Positions 30,378 through 38,448 of a stretch of 64,000 bases of DNA are shown piece after piece (position 1 is the stretch's first letter; each line of letters starts with the position of its first letter). The stretch covers positions 12,061 through 76,060 of the forward strand of contig QFPJ01000012.1 in assembly GCA_003241685.1 (NCBI GenBank). The letters run 5' to 3'. Made by a program: the position numbers and the translations under genes. The notes beneath the pieces are model-generated. The model saw nothing but the letters and a program-made list of their open reading frames with translations. It did not search any database and had not been told where the DNA came from. This DNA comes from Sphingopyxis macrogoltabida (lineage in GTDB: Bacteria > Pseudomonadota > Alphaproteobacteria > Sphingomonadales > Sphingomonadaceae).

Positions 30378-30417
30378 CCATTGGCCAGAGCCCATTGCCA
30401 CAGTCCATTGCCAGAGC
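30378..30417. repeat. Three tandem CCATTGCCAGAGC repeats in rph-hrcA promoter region
   Basis: Units CCATTGGCCAGAGC, CCATTGCCACAGT and CCATTGCCAGAGC follow each other with a 13-14 bp period. No CIRCE element was seen in the same 128-bp gap. Confidence 0.5.
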
Positions 30418-30458
30418 ATAGCTTGCCCCTCCCCGCTTCCGTCCCTAAATCCCTGTCC

Positions 30459-31502
30459 ATGATGACGCCCCCGATCACCGAACTCACCACGCGCGCGCGC
30501 GACGTGTTCCGGCTGGTCGTCGATGCCTATCTGGAAACGGGCCAGCCGATCGGATCGCGCACGCTGTCGAAGCTCGCGGCCCTGAACCTGTCGCCCGCGT
30601 CGATCCGCAACGTCATGCAGGATCTGGAGGAGTTCGGCCTGCTCGCCAGCCCGCACACCAGCGCCGGGCGCCTGCCGACCGAACAGGGTCTGCGGCTGTT
30701 CGTCGACGGGATGATGCAGGTCGCCGAACCGAGCGCGGAGGATCGCGCCCAGATCGAGGCGAGCCTGTCCGAAGGCGGGCCGATCGAAAGCGCGCTGGCG
30801 CAGGCGACGGCGGCGCTGTCGGGTCTGTCGGCCTGCGCCGGGCTGGTCCTGGTTCCCAAGCATGAGCGGGTGCTGAAACAGGTCGCCTTCGTACCGATGT
30901 CGGCGGCGCAGGCGCTGGTCGTGCTGGTCGCGGGCGACGGCACGGTCGAAAACCGCGTCATCGACATGCCCGCGGGGCTGAACCCGTCGGTGCTGGTCGA
31001 GGCGGGCAATTATATCTCGGCGATGTTGTCGGGCCTGACGCTGGGCGAGGCGATGGCGCGGGTGCGGCACGAGATAGAGGCCGAACGCATCGCGATCGAC
31101 CGCGCCGCCGCCGATCTGGTCGCGCGCGGCCTGGCCGTCTGGTCGTCCGACGGCACCGACCGGCCGGTTCTGATCGTGCGGGGCCAGGCCAATCTGCTCG
31201 ACGAGGATGCCGTCGGCGACCTCGACCGGGTGCGGCAATTGCTGGACGAACTGGAAACGAAGCAGGACATCGCGCAATTGCTCGACAGCGCGCGCGAGGG
31301 CAGCGCGACCCGGATTTTCATCGGGTCGGAGAACAAACTCTTTTCGCTGTCGGGATCGTCGGTTATCGCCGCCCCCTATCGCGGCGGCGACGGACGCGTG
31401 GTCGGCGTCGTCGGCGTGATCGGCCCCACACGCTTGAACTATGCCCGCATCGTTCCCATGGTGGATTTCACCGCACAATCACTCTCGAGACTGATACGAT
31501 AG
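30459..31502 (+). CDS. hrcA: Heat-inducible transcription repressor HrcA
   Basis: 347 aa. The N-terminal winged helix (TTRARDVFRLVVDAYLETGQPIGSRTL, about 7-33; LSPASIRNVMQDLEEFGLLASPHTSAGRLPT) binds CIRCE; the GAF-like middle and the inserted dimer domain follow. The start is one of two adjacent ATGs (30459/30462). HrcA represses groESL and dnaK-type operons. grpE follows after 4 nt, so they are cotranscribed. No CIRCE seen in front, so autoregulation would need another site. Confidence 0.94.
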   Translation: MMTPPITELTTRARDVFRLVVDAYLETGQPIGSRTLSKLAALNLSPASIRNVMQDLEEFGLLASPHTSAGRLPTEQGLRLFVDGMMQVAEPSAEDRAQIEASLSEGGPIESALAQATAALSGLSACAGLVLVPKHERVLKQVAFVPMSAAQALVVLVAGDGTVENRVIDMPAGLNPSVLVEAGNYISAMLSGLTLGEAMARVRHEIEAERIAIDRAAADLVARGLAVWSSDGTDRPVLIVRGQANLLDEDAVGDLDRVRQLLDELETKQDIAQLLDSAREGSATRIFIGSENKLFSLSGSSVIAAPYRGGDGRVVGVVGVIGPTRLNYARIVPMVDFTAQSLSRLIR

Positions 31503-31506
31503 GTTT

Positions 31507-32067
31507 ATGACGAACATCGAAAACGACACCCCCGTCGACGACGGCCAGACCGAAGACACCGCCAGCGCAACCGGCAGCGAAGGCGTCGCGACCGAAGCGC
31601 GCGATGATGCCGCGACCTTTGCGGACCAGCTCGCCGCCGTGCAGCAGGACCTGCTCTATGCCCGCGCCGAAACGCAGAATGTCCGCCGCCGCGCCGAAAA
31701 GGAGGTCGCCGACGCGCATGCCTATGCCGCGACCAAATTCGCGCGCGACATCCTTTCGGTCGCCGACAATCTGGGCCGCGCGCTCGCCTCGCTGAGCGAG
31801 GAACAGCGCGCCGACGAGGCGATCAAGCCGCTGCTGACCGGCCTCGAGGCGACCGAGCGCGAACTGATGAGCGTGTTCGAACGCCACGGCATCACGCGCA
31901 TCGCCGCGATCGGCCTGCCGCTCGACCCCAACCAGCATCAGGCGATGCTGGAAATCCCCAGCGACAAGGACGCCGGCACGATCGTGCAGGAAATGCAGGC
32001 GGGCTATATGATGAAGGACCGGCTGCTGCGCCCCGCGATGGTGGGCGTGGCCAAAAAGGCGGATTGA
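31507..32067 (+). CDS. grpE: Nucleotide exchange factor GrpE
   Basis: Releases ADP from DnaK. 186 aa. It has an acidic disordered N-terminus (about 1-35), a long coiled coil (ADQLAAVQQDLLYARAETQNVRRRAEKEV), and the C-terminal beta domain with DPNQHQAMLEIPS and GYMMKDRLLRPAMVGVAK. Starts 4 nt after hrcA. Confidence 0.96.
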   Translation: MTNIENDTPVDDGQTEDTASATGSEGVATEARDDAATFADQLAAVQQDLLYARAETQNVRRRAEKEVADAHAYAATKFARDILSVADNLGRALASLSEEQRADEAIKPLLTGLEATERELMSVFERHGITRIAAIGLPLDPNQHQAMLEIPSDKDAGTIVQEMQAGYMMKDRLLRPAMVGVAKKAD

Positions 32068-32079
32068 TTTTCAATTCAT

Positions 32080-32108
32080 CGTCACCCCGGACTTGATCCG
32101 GGGTGACG
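32080..32108. repeat. Palindrome CGTCACCCCGGACTTGATCC type, between grpE and def
   Basis: CGTCACCCCGGA-CTTGA-TCCGGGGTGACG: 12-bp perfect arms, 5-nt loop. It lies between two convergent genes and could end transcription in both directions, although no T run follows. The same unit occurs twice at 34880-34955. Confidence 0.8.
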
Positions 32109-32122
32109 AGCTTTGCGGGTAT

Positions 32123-32656
32123 TCAAGCCGCCTTGCGCATCTTCGCGAGCTTCTTCAGCACCATGTCGCGCTTCAGCCGCGACAGATGGTCGATGAACAA
32201 TATGCCCTCCAGATGGTCGTGCTCGTGCTGGATGCACGTCGCCATCAGGCCGGTCATGCGTTCGCGGTGCGGCTTGCCGTCCTCGTCCTGCCAGTCCACG
32301 GTGACTTCGGCGGGGCGCGTCACGTCGGCATATTGTTCGGGAACCGACAGGCAGCCTTCCTGATAGACGCTATGCTCCTCGCTCTCGTCCGAAAAGACGG
32401 GATTGATGAAGACGCGCGGGGTCCGGATGACCTTCTTGCCCTCCTCATCCTCGGGATCGGGTTCCTGCAGGTCGATGACCAGAATGCGCTTCGGCACCCC
32501 GACCTGAATCGCAGCCAGCCCGATGCCGGGGGCGTCGTACATCGTCTCGAACATGTCGGCGACCAGCGTCTTGAGCTCCGCGTCGAACGTCTCGACGGGC
32601 TTGGAAATGACGCGCAGCCGCGGATCGGGGGTCTCTATGATGGGGAGGATGGCCAT
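32123..32656 (-). CDS. def: Peptide deformylase
   Basis: Removes the formyl group from new N-termini. 177 aa. The three family motifs are GIGLAAIQVG (about 45-54), EGCLSVP (Cys metal ligand) and QHEHDHLEG (two His and catalytic Glu). The metalloenzyme should be active. It is close to fmt, with which it forms a functional pair, but on the opposite strand and separated by recR and repeats. Confidence 0.96.
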   Translation of the reverse strand: MAILPIIETPDPRLRVISKPVETFDAELKTLVADMFETMYDAPGIGLAAIQVGVPKRILVIDLQEPDPEDEEGKKVIRTPRVFINPVFSDESEEHSVYQEGCLSVPEQYADVTRPAEVTVDWQDEDGKPHRERMTGLMATCIQHEHDHLEGILFIDHLSRLKRDMVLKKLAKMRKAA

Positions 32657-32720
32657 GGGTGCGAGTTATGGTCGCGGGGGCGCCGGGTCAAGGGGCTGGA
32701 GCCCAGCGGATGTCTCTTGT

Positions 32721-32813
32721 CGTCATTGCGAGGAGCGCAGCGACGCGGCAATCTCCAGCTATCGCAACGACGTTAAGATGGCTGGAGATTGCTTCGCTCC
32801 GCTCGCAATGACG
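32721..32813. repeat. Inverted pair of the CGTCATTGCGAG family between def and recR
   Basis: Left half CGTCATTGCGAGGAGCGCAG and on to GCAATCTCCAGC (32759). Right half GGCTGGAGATTGCTTCGCTC and on to CGCAATGACG (32813). The spacer is about 20 bp. The halves are near-perfect complements. Confidence 0.85.
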
Positions 32814-32834
32814 TAATTTCTCCTCTTTGGCGCA

Positions 32835-33431
32835 TCACCCCACCGGCCGCCGCGCCCGCAGCGCCTGCGCCAGCGTCCCTTCGTCGAGATAATCCAGTTC
32901 GCCCCCCACCGGCAGGCCATGCGCCAGTTGCGTCAGCCGCACCGGATAGCCCTCCAGCCGTTCGGCGAGGTAATGCGCCGTCGTCTGGCCCTCCAGCGTC
33001 GCGTTCATCGCCAGCACGACCTCGTCGATGCCGCCCGCCGCGACCCGCGCGACGAGGGCATCGATGCTGAGGTCCTGCGGCCGCACGCCTTCCAGGGCCG
33101 ACAGCCGCCCGCCAAGCACATGATATTTGCCGGGAAAGAGCCGCGACTTGTCGAGCGCCCACAGGTCCGACACCTCCTCGACGACGCAGAGGCTGCGGTC
33201 GTCGCGGCGCGGGTCGGCGCAGATCGCGCACGGGTCCTGCGTATCGACATTGCCGCAGATGCCGCAGGTGACGAGCCGCTCGGACACCGTCCGGAGCGCC
33301 GCGAGCAAGGGCGCAAAGCTGCTCTCGCGCTTCTTCATCAGGTGCAGCACCGCGCGCCGCGCCGAGCGCGGACCAAGGCCGGGAAGCCGGGCGAGTTGCT
33401 GGACGAGGGCTTCGATTTCGGTGGAGGCCAT
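32835..33431 (-). CDS. recR: Recombination mediator RecR
   Basis: 198 aa. HhH-like N-terminus (LARLPGLGPRSARRAVLHLMKK), a C4 zinc finger (C-G-I-C ... C-A-I-C, about 57-72), then the Toprim domain (LCVVEEVSDLWALDKS, GGRLSALEGVRPQDL). It acts with RecFO in loading RecA on gaps. The ATG at 33431 is chosen because earlier in-frame Mets lie outside the family start; the ribosome site is weak. Confidence 0.95.
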   Translation of the reverse strand: MASTEIEALVQQLARLPGLGPRSARRAVLHLMKKRESSFAPLLAALRTVSERLVTCGICGNVDTQDPCAICADPRRDDRSLCVVEEVSDLWALDKSRLFPGKYHVLGGRLSALEGVRPQDLSIDALVARVAAGGIDEVVLAMNATLEGQTTAHYLAERLEGYPVRLTQLAHGLPVGGELDYLDEGTLAQALRARRPVG

Positions 33432-33470
33432 GGCGGGGTGGTAATGGGCCAACGCACTGCCCGCAACATT

Positions 33471-33509
33471 CGTCATTGCGAGGAGCGCAGCGACGAAGCA
33501 ATCTCCAGC
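33471..33509. repeat. CGTCATTGCGAG repeat, left copy flanking GIY-YIG gene
   Basis: CGTCATTGCGAGGAGCGCAG then CGACGAAGCAATCTCCAGC. It ends directly before the start codon of the GIY-YIG gene; its complement is at 33811-33850. Confidence 0.9.
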
Positions 33510-33510
33510 A

Positions 33511-33810
33511 ATGCGCGACGAGCGGCGGCCTGCGGTCTACATCATGACGAACCGGAAAGGCGGCGTGCTTTATACCGGCGTCACATCGAACCTGATCGCG
33601 CGCGCATGGCAACACCGACAGAAACAGAGCGGTTTTTCCGCGCGCTATCGCTGCGACAAGCTGGTCTGGTTCGAAGTTCACGACAGCATGGAAGCGGCGA
33701 TCGCCCGTGAGAAGCAAATCAAGGCGGGATCGAGAACGAGGAAAATGGCGCTGATCGAAGCGGCCAACCCGCAATGGCGCGACCTGTATCCTGAGCTGAC
33801 GAGCGAATAG
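33511..33810 (+). CDS. Small GIY-YIG nuclease family protein inside an inverted repeat pair
   Basis: 99 aa, a stand-alone GIY-YIG domain: VYIMTNRKGGVLYTGVTSNLIARAWQHR (Tyr, Tyr and the catalytic Arg/His region), then the KLVWFE and EAAIAREKQIKAGSR segments typical of the UPF0213-like branch. The conserved Glu near the end (LIEAANPQW) is present. No other domain. The start codon lies right after the left repeat copy and the stop codon is right before the inverted right copy, so the gene fills the space between the repeats. It has no clear ribosome site of its own. Cellular role unknown; a role in repeat movement is a hypothesis. Confidence 0.9.
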   Translation: MRDERRPAVYIMTNRKGGVLYTGVTSNLIARAWQHRQKQSGFSARYRCDKLVWFEVHDSMEAAIAREKQIKAGSRTRKMALIEAANPQWRDLYPELTSE

Positions 33811-33850
33811 GCCGATGGCGGGAGATTGCTTCGCTGCGCTCGCAATGACG
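33811..33850. repeat. CGTCATTGCGAG repeat, inverted right copy flanking GIY-YIG gene
   Basis: GGCGGGAGATTGCTTCGCTG then CGCTCGCAATGACG: inverted relative to 33471-33509. Begins at the base after the GIY-YIG stop codon. Confidence 0.9.
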
Positions 33851-33858
33851 TAACCGAC

Positions 33859-33908
33859 CGTCATTGCGAGAAGCCGAAGGCGACGAAGCAATCTCCCGCC
33901 ATCGGCCT
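33859..33908. repeat. CGTCATTGCGAG repeat, additional direct copy
   Basis: CGTCATTGCGAGAAGCCGAAGG then CGACGAAGCAATCTCCCGCCATCGGC. With the copy just upstream it makes a second inverted pair with an 8-bp spacer, sharing the variant GGCGGGAGATTGC. Confidence 0.85.
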
Positions 33909-33944
33909 TGCACAGCGCCGCATCCTCCGCCAAAGGCGCAGCCC

Positions 33945-34865
33945 ATGCGCATTGCCTTCATGGGAACGCCGCCCTTTGCGGTGCCGACGCTCGCCGCGCT
34001 CCATGCGGCGGGGCACGACATCGCCGCCGTCTATACCCAGCCGCCGCGCCCGGCGCAGCGCGGCAAGAAGGTGCAGCAGAGCGCGGTGCATGTCTGGGCG
34101 GAAGATCGCGGCCTGCCCGTCCGCACGCCGAAGAGCCTGAAAGGCGGGGAGGAACAGGATGCGTTCGCCGCGCTGAACCTCGATGCCGCGGTCGTTGCGG
34201 CCTATGGCCTGATCCTGCCGGGCGCCATTCTCGCCGCCCCGCGCGAGGGGTGCCTGAACGTCCACGGATCGATTCTGCCGCGCTGGCGCGGGGCGGCGCC
34301 GGTGCAGCGCGCGATCCTGGCGGGCGACGCCGAAACGGGGGTCACGATCATGCAGATGGACGCGGGGCTCGACACCGGCGCGATGCGGCTGATCGCGCGC
34401 ACGCCGGTCGCGGGAAAGACGGCGGGCGACCTGACCGGCGAACTCGCCGACATGGGTGCCGCGATGATGGTTCGCGTGCTGAGCGACCTGCACGCCTTCG
34501 CGCCCGAACCGCAGCCCGGCGCCGGCGTCACCTACGCCGCCAAGATCGACAAGAGCGAGGCGCGACTCGATTTCCTGACCAGCGCGGTGCAGGTCGAACG
34601 GCAAATCCGCGCCTTCAACCCGATGCCGGGCGCCTTTTTCGAACTGGATGGCGAACGCTACAAATTGCTTGCGGCCGAGGTCCTCCATCCCGCCGACACG
34701 GTCGCCGGGGCGCCGCCGGGCGTGACGCTGGACGACGCGCTGACCATCGCCTGCAACCCCGGCGCGATCCGCGCGACGCGGGTGCAGCGCGCCGGCAAGC
34801 CGGCGATGGACACCGCCGAATTGCTGCGCGGGCGGGCGATAGCGAAGGGCGTGCGGCTGGCATGA
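33945..34865 (+). CDS. fmt: Methionyl-tRNA formyltransferase
   Basis: Formylates initiator Met-tRNA. 306 aa. MRIAFMGTPPFAVPTL start, VAAYGLILP, NVHGSILPRWRGAAPVQRA (about 105-123) with the catalytic Asn-His, MQMDAGLDTGAM, and the C-terminal OB domain (RQIRAFNPMPGAFF). It precedes truA. A 110-bp inverted repeat lies between the two. Confidence 0.96.
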   Translation: MRIAFMGTPPFAVPTLAALHAAGHDIAAVYTQPPRPAQRGKKVQQSAVHVWAEDRGLPVRTPKSLKGGEEQDAFAALNLDAAVVAAYGLILPGAILAAPREGCLNVHGSILPRWRGAAPVQRAILAGDAETGVTIMQMDAGLDTGAMRLIARTPVAGKTAGDLTGELADMGAAMMVRVLSDLHAFAPEPQPGAGVTYAAKIDKSEARLDFLTSAVQVERQIRAFNPMPGAFFELDGERYKLLAAEVLHPADTVAGAPPGVTLDDALTIACNPGAIRATRVQRAGKPAMDTAELLRGRAIAKGVRLA

Positions 34866-34879
34866 CCATGCCCCAACTT

Positions 34880-34955
34880 CGTCACCCCGGACTTGATCCG
34901 GGGTTCAGCTTTCCAAGGTCGCTGAACGGGACCCCGGATCAAGTCCGGGGTGACG
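34880..34955. repeat. Inverted pair of CGTCACCCCGGA repeats between fmt and truA
   Basis: CGTCACCCCGGACTTGATCC then GGGGTTCAGC, and its complement GCTGAACGGGACCCCGGATC then AAGTCCGGGGTGACG. About 30-bp arms. Placed inside what is otherwise a short fmt-truA gap. Confidence 0.85.
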
Positions 34956-34977
34956 ACAAGGGGAAGGAACGGCGCCG

Positions 34978-35718
34978 ATGACCCGTTTCGCCCTGACCAT
35001 CGAATATGACGGCCGCCCCTTCATGGGCTGGCAGCGTCAAAGCCATGGGCCCAGCGTGCAGCAGGCGCTGGAGGAGGCGGTGACGCGCATCACCGGCGCG
35101 GCGGCGGCGGTGCATGGCGCGGGGCGCACCGACGCGGGAGTCCATGCCATCGCGATGCGCGCGCATGTCGATATCGACAAGGCGATCCCGGCTTTCCGGC
35201 TGATGGAGGCGCTGAACGCGCAGCTTCGCCCCGCCCCCGTTGCGGTGCTGGCCTGTTCCGAGGTCGCGGACGACTGGCACGCGCGCTTTTCGTGCATCGG
35301 GCGCGCCTATGAATATCGCATCGTCAACCGCCGCGCGCCGCTGACCTGGGACAAGGGGCTGTCGTGGCAGGTTGCGCGGCCGCTCGATGCCGATGCGATG
35401 CACGGCGCCGCGCAGGCGCTGGTCGGACGCCATGACTTCACCACCTTTCGCTCGGTCCATTGCCAGGCCGAAAGCCCGGTCAAGACGATCGACCGGATCA
35501 GCGTCAGCCGCCATGGCGACGAAATCCTGGTCGAAACCGCGGCGCGCAGTTTCCTGCATCATCAGGTGCGGTCGATCGTCGGGTGCCTGTCGATGGTCGG
35601 CGACGGCAAATGGTCGGCGCGCGATCTGAAGGACGCGCTCGACGCCGCGGACCGGCAGGCGCTGGGCCTCAACGCCCCGCCCGACGGGCTGTATTTCGTG
35701 CGCGCCACCTATCCATAG
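34978..35718 (+). CDS. truA: tRNA pseudouridine(38-40) synthase
   Basis: 246 aa. Catalytic Asp52 in GAGRTDAGVHA. Other motifs: YDGRPFMGWQRQ, RAYEYRIVNRR, HDFTTFRSVHCQAESPVKTI, FLHHQVRSIVGCLSMVG. Modifies anticodon-arm uridines. The ATG is preceded by GGGGAAGGAACGGCGCCG. Confidence 0.96.
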   Translation: MTRFALTIEYDGRPFMGWQRQSHGPSVQQALEEAVTRITGAAAAVHGAGRTDAGVHAIAMRAHVDIDKAIPAFRLMEALNAQLRPAPVAVLACSEVADDWHARFSCIGRAYEYRIVNRRAPLTWDKGLSWQVARPLDADAMHGAAQALVGRHDFTTFRSVHCQAESPVKTIDRISVSRHGDEILVETAARSFLHHQVRSIVGCLSMVGDGKWSARDLKDALDAADRQALGLNAPPDGLYFVRATYP

Positions 35719-35720
35719 TT

Positions 35721-35806
35721 CGTCATTGCGAGCGTAGCGAAGCAATCCAGAGCGGTTTGCGCGAGCCCCGGATTGCCGCGTCGCCTTCCGCCCCTCGCAA
35801 GGACGG
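35721..35806. repeat. CGTCATTGCGAG family copy, degenerate inverted pair
   Basis: CGTCATTGCGAGCGTAGCGA then AGCAATCCAG at 35721; the inverted part GGATTGCCGCGTCGCC to CCTCGCAAGGACGG ends at about 35806. Between truA and carD, which converge. Confidence 0.75.
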
Positions 35807-35811
35807 CAACG

Positions 35812-35842
35812 AAAAAGGGCGGCCCTTGCGGACCGCCCCTTT
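35812..35842 (-). terminator. Terminator of carD
   Basis: On the minus strand AAAGGGGCGGTCC, loop, GGGCCGCCC then TTTTTC. Also usable on the plus strand for truA. Confidence 0.7.
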
Positions 35843-35862
35843 CTGTCACGATGCGGGGAAGC

Positions 35863-36393
35863 TCAGAGCGTCTTTTCGGCGTAATAGAGCGGCGCATGTT
35901 CGTTGAGGATCTGAAGGATCTTCGCCTGCGCGGTCTTTTCGTCGCTTTCCTCCATCGCGGCGAGCTCGCGCGCGAGGCGGCTCGACGCCGCTTCGAAGAT
36001 CTGGCGTTCGGAATAGCTCTGCTCGGGCTGATCGTCGGCGCGGAACAGGTCGCGGGTCACTTCGGCGATCGACACCAGGTCGCCCGAGTTGATCTTCGCT
36101 TCATATTCCTGCGCGCGGCGCGACCACATGGTGCGCTTCACCTTGGGCTTGGTGGTCAGCACCTGCAGCGCTTCCTTCAGCGTCTTGTCCGACGACAGCT
36201 TGCGCATGCCGACGCCTTCCGCCTTGTTGGTCGGGACGCGCAGGGTCATCTTTTCCTTTTCGAAGCGCAGGACATAGAGTTCGAGCTGCATGCCGGCGAT
36301 TTCGGACTTTTGCAGTTCGATGACGCGCCCCACGCCATGTTTGGGATAAACGACATAATCACCGACTTCGAAGACGAGCGTGCTTGCGGACAT
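35863..36393 (-). CDS. CarD family transcriptional regulator
   Basis: 176 aa. The N-terminal RNA-polymerase interaction domain (FEVGDYVVYPKHGVGRVIELQK) has a Tudor-like beta fold; the C-terminal helical part contains KRTMWSRRAQEYEAKINSGDLVSIAEVTRDLFR with the conserved Trp that contacts promoter DNA. CarD proteins stabilise the open complex, for example at rRNA promoters. ATG 36393 has AAAGGA 7 nt upstream; longer in-frame starts lack the family N-terminus. Cytoplasmic. Confidence 0.93.
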   Translation of the reverse strand: MSASTLVFEVGDYVVYPKHGVGRVIELQKSEIAGMQLELYVLRFEKEKMTLRVPTNKAEGVGMRKLSSDKTLKEALQVLTTKPKVKRTMWSRRAQEYEAKINSGDLVSIAEVTRDLFRADDQPEQSYSERQIFEAASSRLARELAAMEESDEKTAQAKILQILNEHAPLYYAEKTL

Positions 36394-36703
36394 GCAGGTT
36401 CCTTTCATTGGCCTTGCCGGATGCTGGAGCGCGAAAAGCCGGGGCCACCGCTCCACTTCGGGAGGGCGATCGGGGCAATGTGGCGGCGCTAGCCAGTCAG
36501 AGTGACAAGGGATATGGCTCCATCGGAAACGCCGAACGTGCCCCAGCCCGCATAGGGGAAGGAGGCAGACTGTCGACGTGTTGGAATATAGTATAACAGA
36601 GTCGCAACAAAATTGCCACCCCTGCGCGGAAAAGCGTGAATCGCCGCCTTGACGCCCCCGACTGCGGGTTTCACCTTGCAACGAAACGACAGATGGGGAT
36701 GCC
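36394..36703. other. Promoter-bearing gap between carD and SDR gene
   Basis: 310 bp between divergent genes, no gene seen. An AT-rich patch around 36580-36600 (GGAATATAGTATAACAG) stands out in the GC-rich region and is a likely promoter, probably for carD. Confidence 0.4.
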
Positions 36704-37519
36704 ATGATGAAAGATCAAATCTGGTGGGTTACCGGCGCGTCGTCGGGCATTGGCGCGGCGCTGGCAAAGGCCGCGGCGGCACGCGGGGCGCGGCTGATCC
36801 TGTCGGGCCGCAACGTCGCGGCGCTGGAGGCGGTGGCAAGCGATGTCGGCCCCGGCACGATGATCCTGCCGTTCGAGGCGACCGACTATGCGGTGCTGCC
36901 CACGCTGGTGGAAGAAGCCTGGAACTGGGGCGGCCGGATCGACGGGCTGGTGAACAATGCCGGCATCTCGCAGCGCAGCCTGGCCGTCGAAACCGATTTT
37001 TCCGTCTATCAAAAGATCATCGACGTCGACCTGCTCGCGCCGATAGCGCTGACCCAGCAAGTGCTGCCGCGCATGATCGGGGCCGGCGGCGGTCAGATCG
37101 TCGCCATCTCCAGCGTCGCCGGCATCGCGGGCGTCCCGCTGCGCAGCGCCTATTGCGCGGCGAAGCACGGCATCATCGGCTACCATGACAGCATCCGCGC
37201 GGAAAATGAACATCTGGGCTTGCAGGTGCTGGTGGTCGCGCCGGGATCGGTCGCGACCAATGTCAGCCGCAACGCGCTGAATGCCGACGGCAGTGTGCGG
37301 GGGACCAGCGACGCGGCGATCGACAATGGCCTGTCCGCCGACGTCGCCGCCGCCCGGATTCTGGACGCGGCGAACGCGGGCGAACGCGAAATCGTCGTCG
37401 CCGAAGGCATGGAAGCCGCGATCCCCGGCCTCCGCCGCAGCAATCCCGACGCGCTGTTCGATCAGATGAGCGCGATGGTGCAGGCGGGCTATGCGGCCAA
37501 GATGGGCGCGAACCGATAA
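36704..37519 (+). CDS. Short-chain dehydrogenase/reductase
   Basis: 271 aa. Rossmann motif TGASSGIG (about 10-17), NNAGIS (about 85-90), Ser-Tyr-Lys triad in ISSVAG and YCAAKHG. NAD(P)H-dependent oxidoreductase on a hydroxyl/keto substrate that cannot be named. Like DHRS7-type SDRs it has a C-terminal extension (EGMEAAIPGLRRSNPDALF). It stands alone next to carD. Confidence 0.9.
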   Translation: MMKDQIWWVTGASSGIGAALAKAAAARGARLILSGRNVAALEAVASDVGPGTMILPFEATDYAVLPTLVEEAWNWGGRIDGLVNNAGISQRSLAVETDFSVYQKIIDVDLLAPIALTQQVLPRMIGAGGGQIVAISSVAGIAGVPLRSAYCAAKHGIIGYHDSIRAENEHLGLQVLVVAPGSVATNVSRNALNADGSVRGTSDAAIDNGLSADVAAARILDAANAGEREIVVAEGMEAAIPGLRRSNPDALFDQMSAMVQAGYAAKMGANR

Positions 37520-37546
37520 AGCCTCGCTGACCGGAAGCGCGCGCGC

Positions 37547-38017
37547 CTAAAGCCGCGCTTGCAGCTGCGCCAGCATCGCCCGCACCGGCGGCGGTGCGGG
37601 AGGCGTGCGCCATCCCGCCTCGATCGCGGCGATCCGTTCGCACAGGCGCTCGCTCGCTGCGACGATACGGGGCAGCGGCGCCGCGAAATTGCGGCAGATC
37701 GCCCAATCAGCGGTAACGGGTTCGCCGATGCGCGCGGCGCTGTCGTCGGGGCTGGCGCCGGGATCGCCCGCGATCATCGCGCGGTGATGGAGCAGCCAGG
37801 CGATCGCGTGCATCAGCCGCGTCGTCGTCTTCAGCGATTCGCAGGCGAGCCCGACCCGAAGCAGCGCGTCATCCGCCGCCGCGCCCAGGTCGCGCTGCGC
37901 GGCAAAGGCGGAATGCGCCTCGTCGGCCAACACCATCGCCTCGACATAGAGGTTTTCGACCTGCGCGCGGCGAATGCGCGCCGCCGTGCCGTCCCCGTCT
38001 CGCTGCCCCATGGTCAT
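37547..38017 (-). CDS. rcdA: RcdA family (DUF1465), regulator of CtrA degradation
   Basis: 156 aa. YVEAMVLADEAHSAF and ESLKTTTRLMHAIAWLLHHRAMIAG are the core of DUF1465/RcdA, the ClpXP adaptor that brings CtrA to the protease in Caulobacter. The body is all helix. The first ATG of the open frame is 38053, but the Met at 38017 or 38011 better fits the family. Sphingomonads keep CtrA and RcdA, but whether the adaptor has the same role here is not shown by the sequence. Confidence 0.85.
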   Translation of the reverse strand: MTMGQRDGDGTAARIRRAQVENLYVEAMVLADEAHSAFAAQRDLGAAADDALLRVGLACESLKTTTRLMHAIAWLLHHRAMIAGDPGASPDDSAARIGEPVTADWAICRNFAAPLPRIVAASERLCERIAAIEAGWRTPPAPPPVRAMLAQLQARL

Positions 38018-38127
38018 CGCCCGGTCTTGCCACGAACCGGACAAGACCCGCAACGACGCTAACCATATTGTCGGCGCTTTCCGCGTCCCGCTCCGAATTC
38101 AGCGCCGCGCGACCGGGCGCGCCGCCT

Positions 38128-38325
38128 TCACGCGATGATGTCGGGGATCAGCTGATCCTCGCACCAGGCGATTTCGTCGCGCAGTTTCAGCTTGCGCTTT
38201 TTCATGCGGGCGATCTGCAACTGGTCGGGGACGCCCGCATCGCCAAGCGCGATGATCGCGGCATCGAGGTCGCGGTGCTCGATGCGCAGCAGTTCCAGAC
38301 GCTGGGAGATTTCTTCGGGGTTCAC
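38128..38325 (-). CDS. YdcH family protein (DUF465)
   Basis: 65 aa, helical: RLELLRIEHRDLDAAIIAL, then MKKRKLKLRDEIAWCED, the DUF465 pattern (H..LD..I ... LK..K..L+DEI). Function unknown. Divergent from a second, shorter member of the same family 120 bp away. Confidence 0.82.
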   Translation of the reverse strand: MNPEEISQRLELLRIEHRDLDAAIIALGDAGVPDQLQIARMKKRKLKLRDEIAWCEDQLIPDIIA

Positions 38326-38448
38326 GGCCCCGTCCTGCCACGATCACGGTCCGTCCGCAACGGGGACCGTCTGACCGAATCGCGACGACATTACCGCCGA
38401 ATCATGTTTTACTCCGCCCTGCCAATCGAGTCGAAAGGAGAATGGCCC

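Noticed and set aside
30331..30458. CIRCE element in front of hrcA
   Set aside because: No TTAGCACTC/GAGTGCTAA-like pair found in the gap.
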